Below, piece by piece: positions 31,406-31,879 of a DNA stretch of 31,879 nt. The translations under genes were made by a program, and so were the position numbers. The DNA comes from Pelomicrobium sp036803785 (GTDB taxonomy: Bacteria; Pseudomonadota; Gammaproteobacteria; Burkholderiales; UBA6910): assembly GCF_036803785.1 (NCBI RefSeq), contig NZ_DAIRTR010000020.1, positions 1 to 31,879 on the forward strand, read 5' to 3'. Every line of letters starts with the position of its first letter. Position 1 is the stretch's first letter. Below the pieces are notes generated by a model. The model was not told where the DNA came from, made no database searches, and saw only the letters and a list, made by a program, of their open reading frames with translations.

Positions 31406-31879
31406 TCAGGGCGAGCCTTGAAGCAGGGCACTCACGTAGCGGCTGACGCCCTCCTCCACGCTGAGAAACGGTTTCTCATAGCCAGCCCGGCGCAGGGCGC
31501 TCACGTCCGCCTGGGTGTAGCTCTGGTACTTGCCTTTCAGGGTCTCAGGAAATGGGATGTACTCGATGATGCCCCGTTCGCGCAACGCCGCCAGGGTGAG
31601 GGGCGCCAGGCCTTCGGCCGCCCGGCAGGCGTTGACGGTGGCAAGCGCCACGTCGTTAAACGACTGAGAAACACCAGTACCGACGTTGAAGATGCCAGAG
31701 ATCTCCCCGGCCTCGAGAAAATACATGACCACCTGGACTACATCCTCCACCGAGACGAAGTCCCGCCGTTGCTCGCCGTCGGCGTAGCCTCCGGAGCCCT
31801 GGAACAGGCGCACCCGCCCCTCGCGCCGATACTGGTGAAACAGGTGATAGGCCACGGAGGCCCTGCGGCCCATGTGGGA
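31406..31879 (-). CDS. hldD: ADP-L-glycero-D-manno-heptose 6-epimerase, C-terminal part (cut by window edge)
   Basis: 157 residues up to the right edge; the N-terminus is outside. The visible part contains ASVAYHLFHQYR, RLFQGSGGYADGEQRRDFVSVEDVV and GIFNVGTGVSQSFNDVA, followed by IPFPETLKGKYQSYTQADVSALRRAGY, which match the C-terminal half of HldD (RfaD). The enzyme produces the heptose nucleotide used in the inner core of LPS, so the host is a Gram-negative bacterium. The NAD-binding Rossmann part with its Gly motif must lie beyond 31879. It probably starts or continues the minus-strand run with cysM. Confidence 0.92.
   Translation of the reverse strand, partial: SHMGRRASVAYHLFHQYRREGRVRLFQGSGGYADGEQRRDFVSVEDVVQVVMYFLEAGEISGIFNVGTGVSQSFNDVALATVNACRAAEGLAPLTLAALRERGIIEYIPFPETLKGKYQSYTQADVSALRRAGYEKPFLSVEEGVSRYVSALLQGSP

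Noticed and set aside
1..31879. CRISPR array, tRNA, insertion sequence, prophage or integration site
   Set aside because: No regularly spaced repeats, cloverleaf sequence, transposase, integrase or terminal repeats were seen; gene content is ordinary chromosomal.

Overview
The window is a gene-dense, GC-rich chromosomal segment from a proteobacterium. The gene families, the ADP-heptose epimerase (LPS core) and the gene set around the formate dehydrogenase suggest a betaproteobacterium; that placement is inference, since no rRNA or other phylogenetic marker is present. I see no tRNA, rRNA, CRISPR array, insertion sequence or phage gene. No non-coding stretch exceeds 300 bases: the longest are 7455-7716 and 17048-17263.

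Layout. (1) 1-512: the N-terminal receiver part of an NtrC-type response regulator, cut by the window edge. (2) 614-4100: a tungstate importer (tupB-tupC-tupA, minus strand) diverging from a one-component regulator that fuses a ModE/LysR-like winged helix to a periplasmic-binding-protein-like sensor domain. (3) 4256-7454: a FecCD-type permease and its ATPase (related to the MolBC molybdate importer family) followed by moeA. (4) 7665-15831: a minus-strand operon for a membrane-bound, periplasm-facing, cysteine-type formate dehydrogenase: polyferredoxin, TorD-like chaperone, Tat-signal small protein, catalytic subunit, Fe-S subunit, lipoprotein, cytochrome b subunit and a small coiled-coil exported protein, closed by a clear intrinsic terminator. 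(5) 15935-17047: DUF3305 and DUF3306 genes that often accompany such operons, with their own terminator. (6) 17264-20577: divergent plus-strand operon moaA-fdhD-mobA and a second regulator with the same type of sensor domain but a MerR/excisionase-type DNA-binding domain.

Regions 2-6 form one functional block: uptake of the oxyanion, building of the bis-MGD cofactor (MoaA, MoeA, MobA), sulfuration/insertion (FdhD), enzyme maturation (TorD-like) and the enzyme itself, bracketed by two oxyanion-sensing regulators.

(7) 20529-24745: minus-strand mtfA, a GGDEF-EAL sensor protein and glucokinase, tightly packed; the glucokinase 3' end overlaps the preceding convergent regulator gene. (8) 24900-25586: a Bax-inhibitor-1/YccA-like membrane protein. 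(9) 25620-31879: minus-strand run hldD (partial), cysM, ydbH, ynbE, ydbL, a DEDD-type exonuclease and rlmD.

The most interesting observations are the two-regulator tungsten/molybdenum circuit with a 10-bp sequence shared just upstream of the start codons of the regulator and of the DUF3305 gene; several first genes that lack a Shine-Dalgarno sequence but carry a -10-like hexamer 6-8 bases before ATG (possible leaderless mRNAs); the poorly characterised accessory proteins in the formate dehydrogenase operon; and the coupling of mtfA, a c-di-GMP enzyme and glucokinase.
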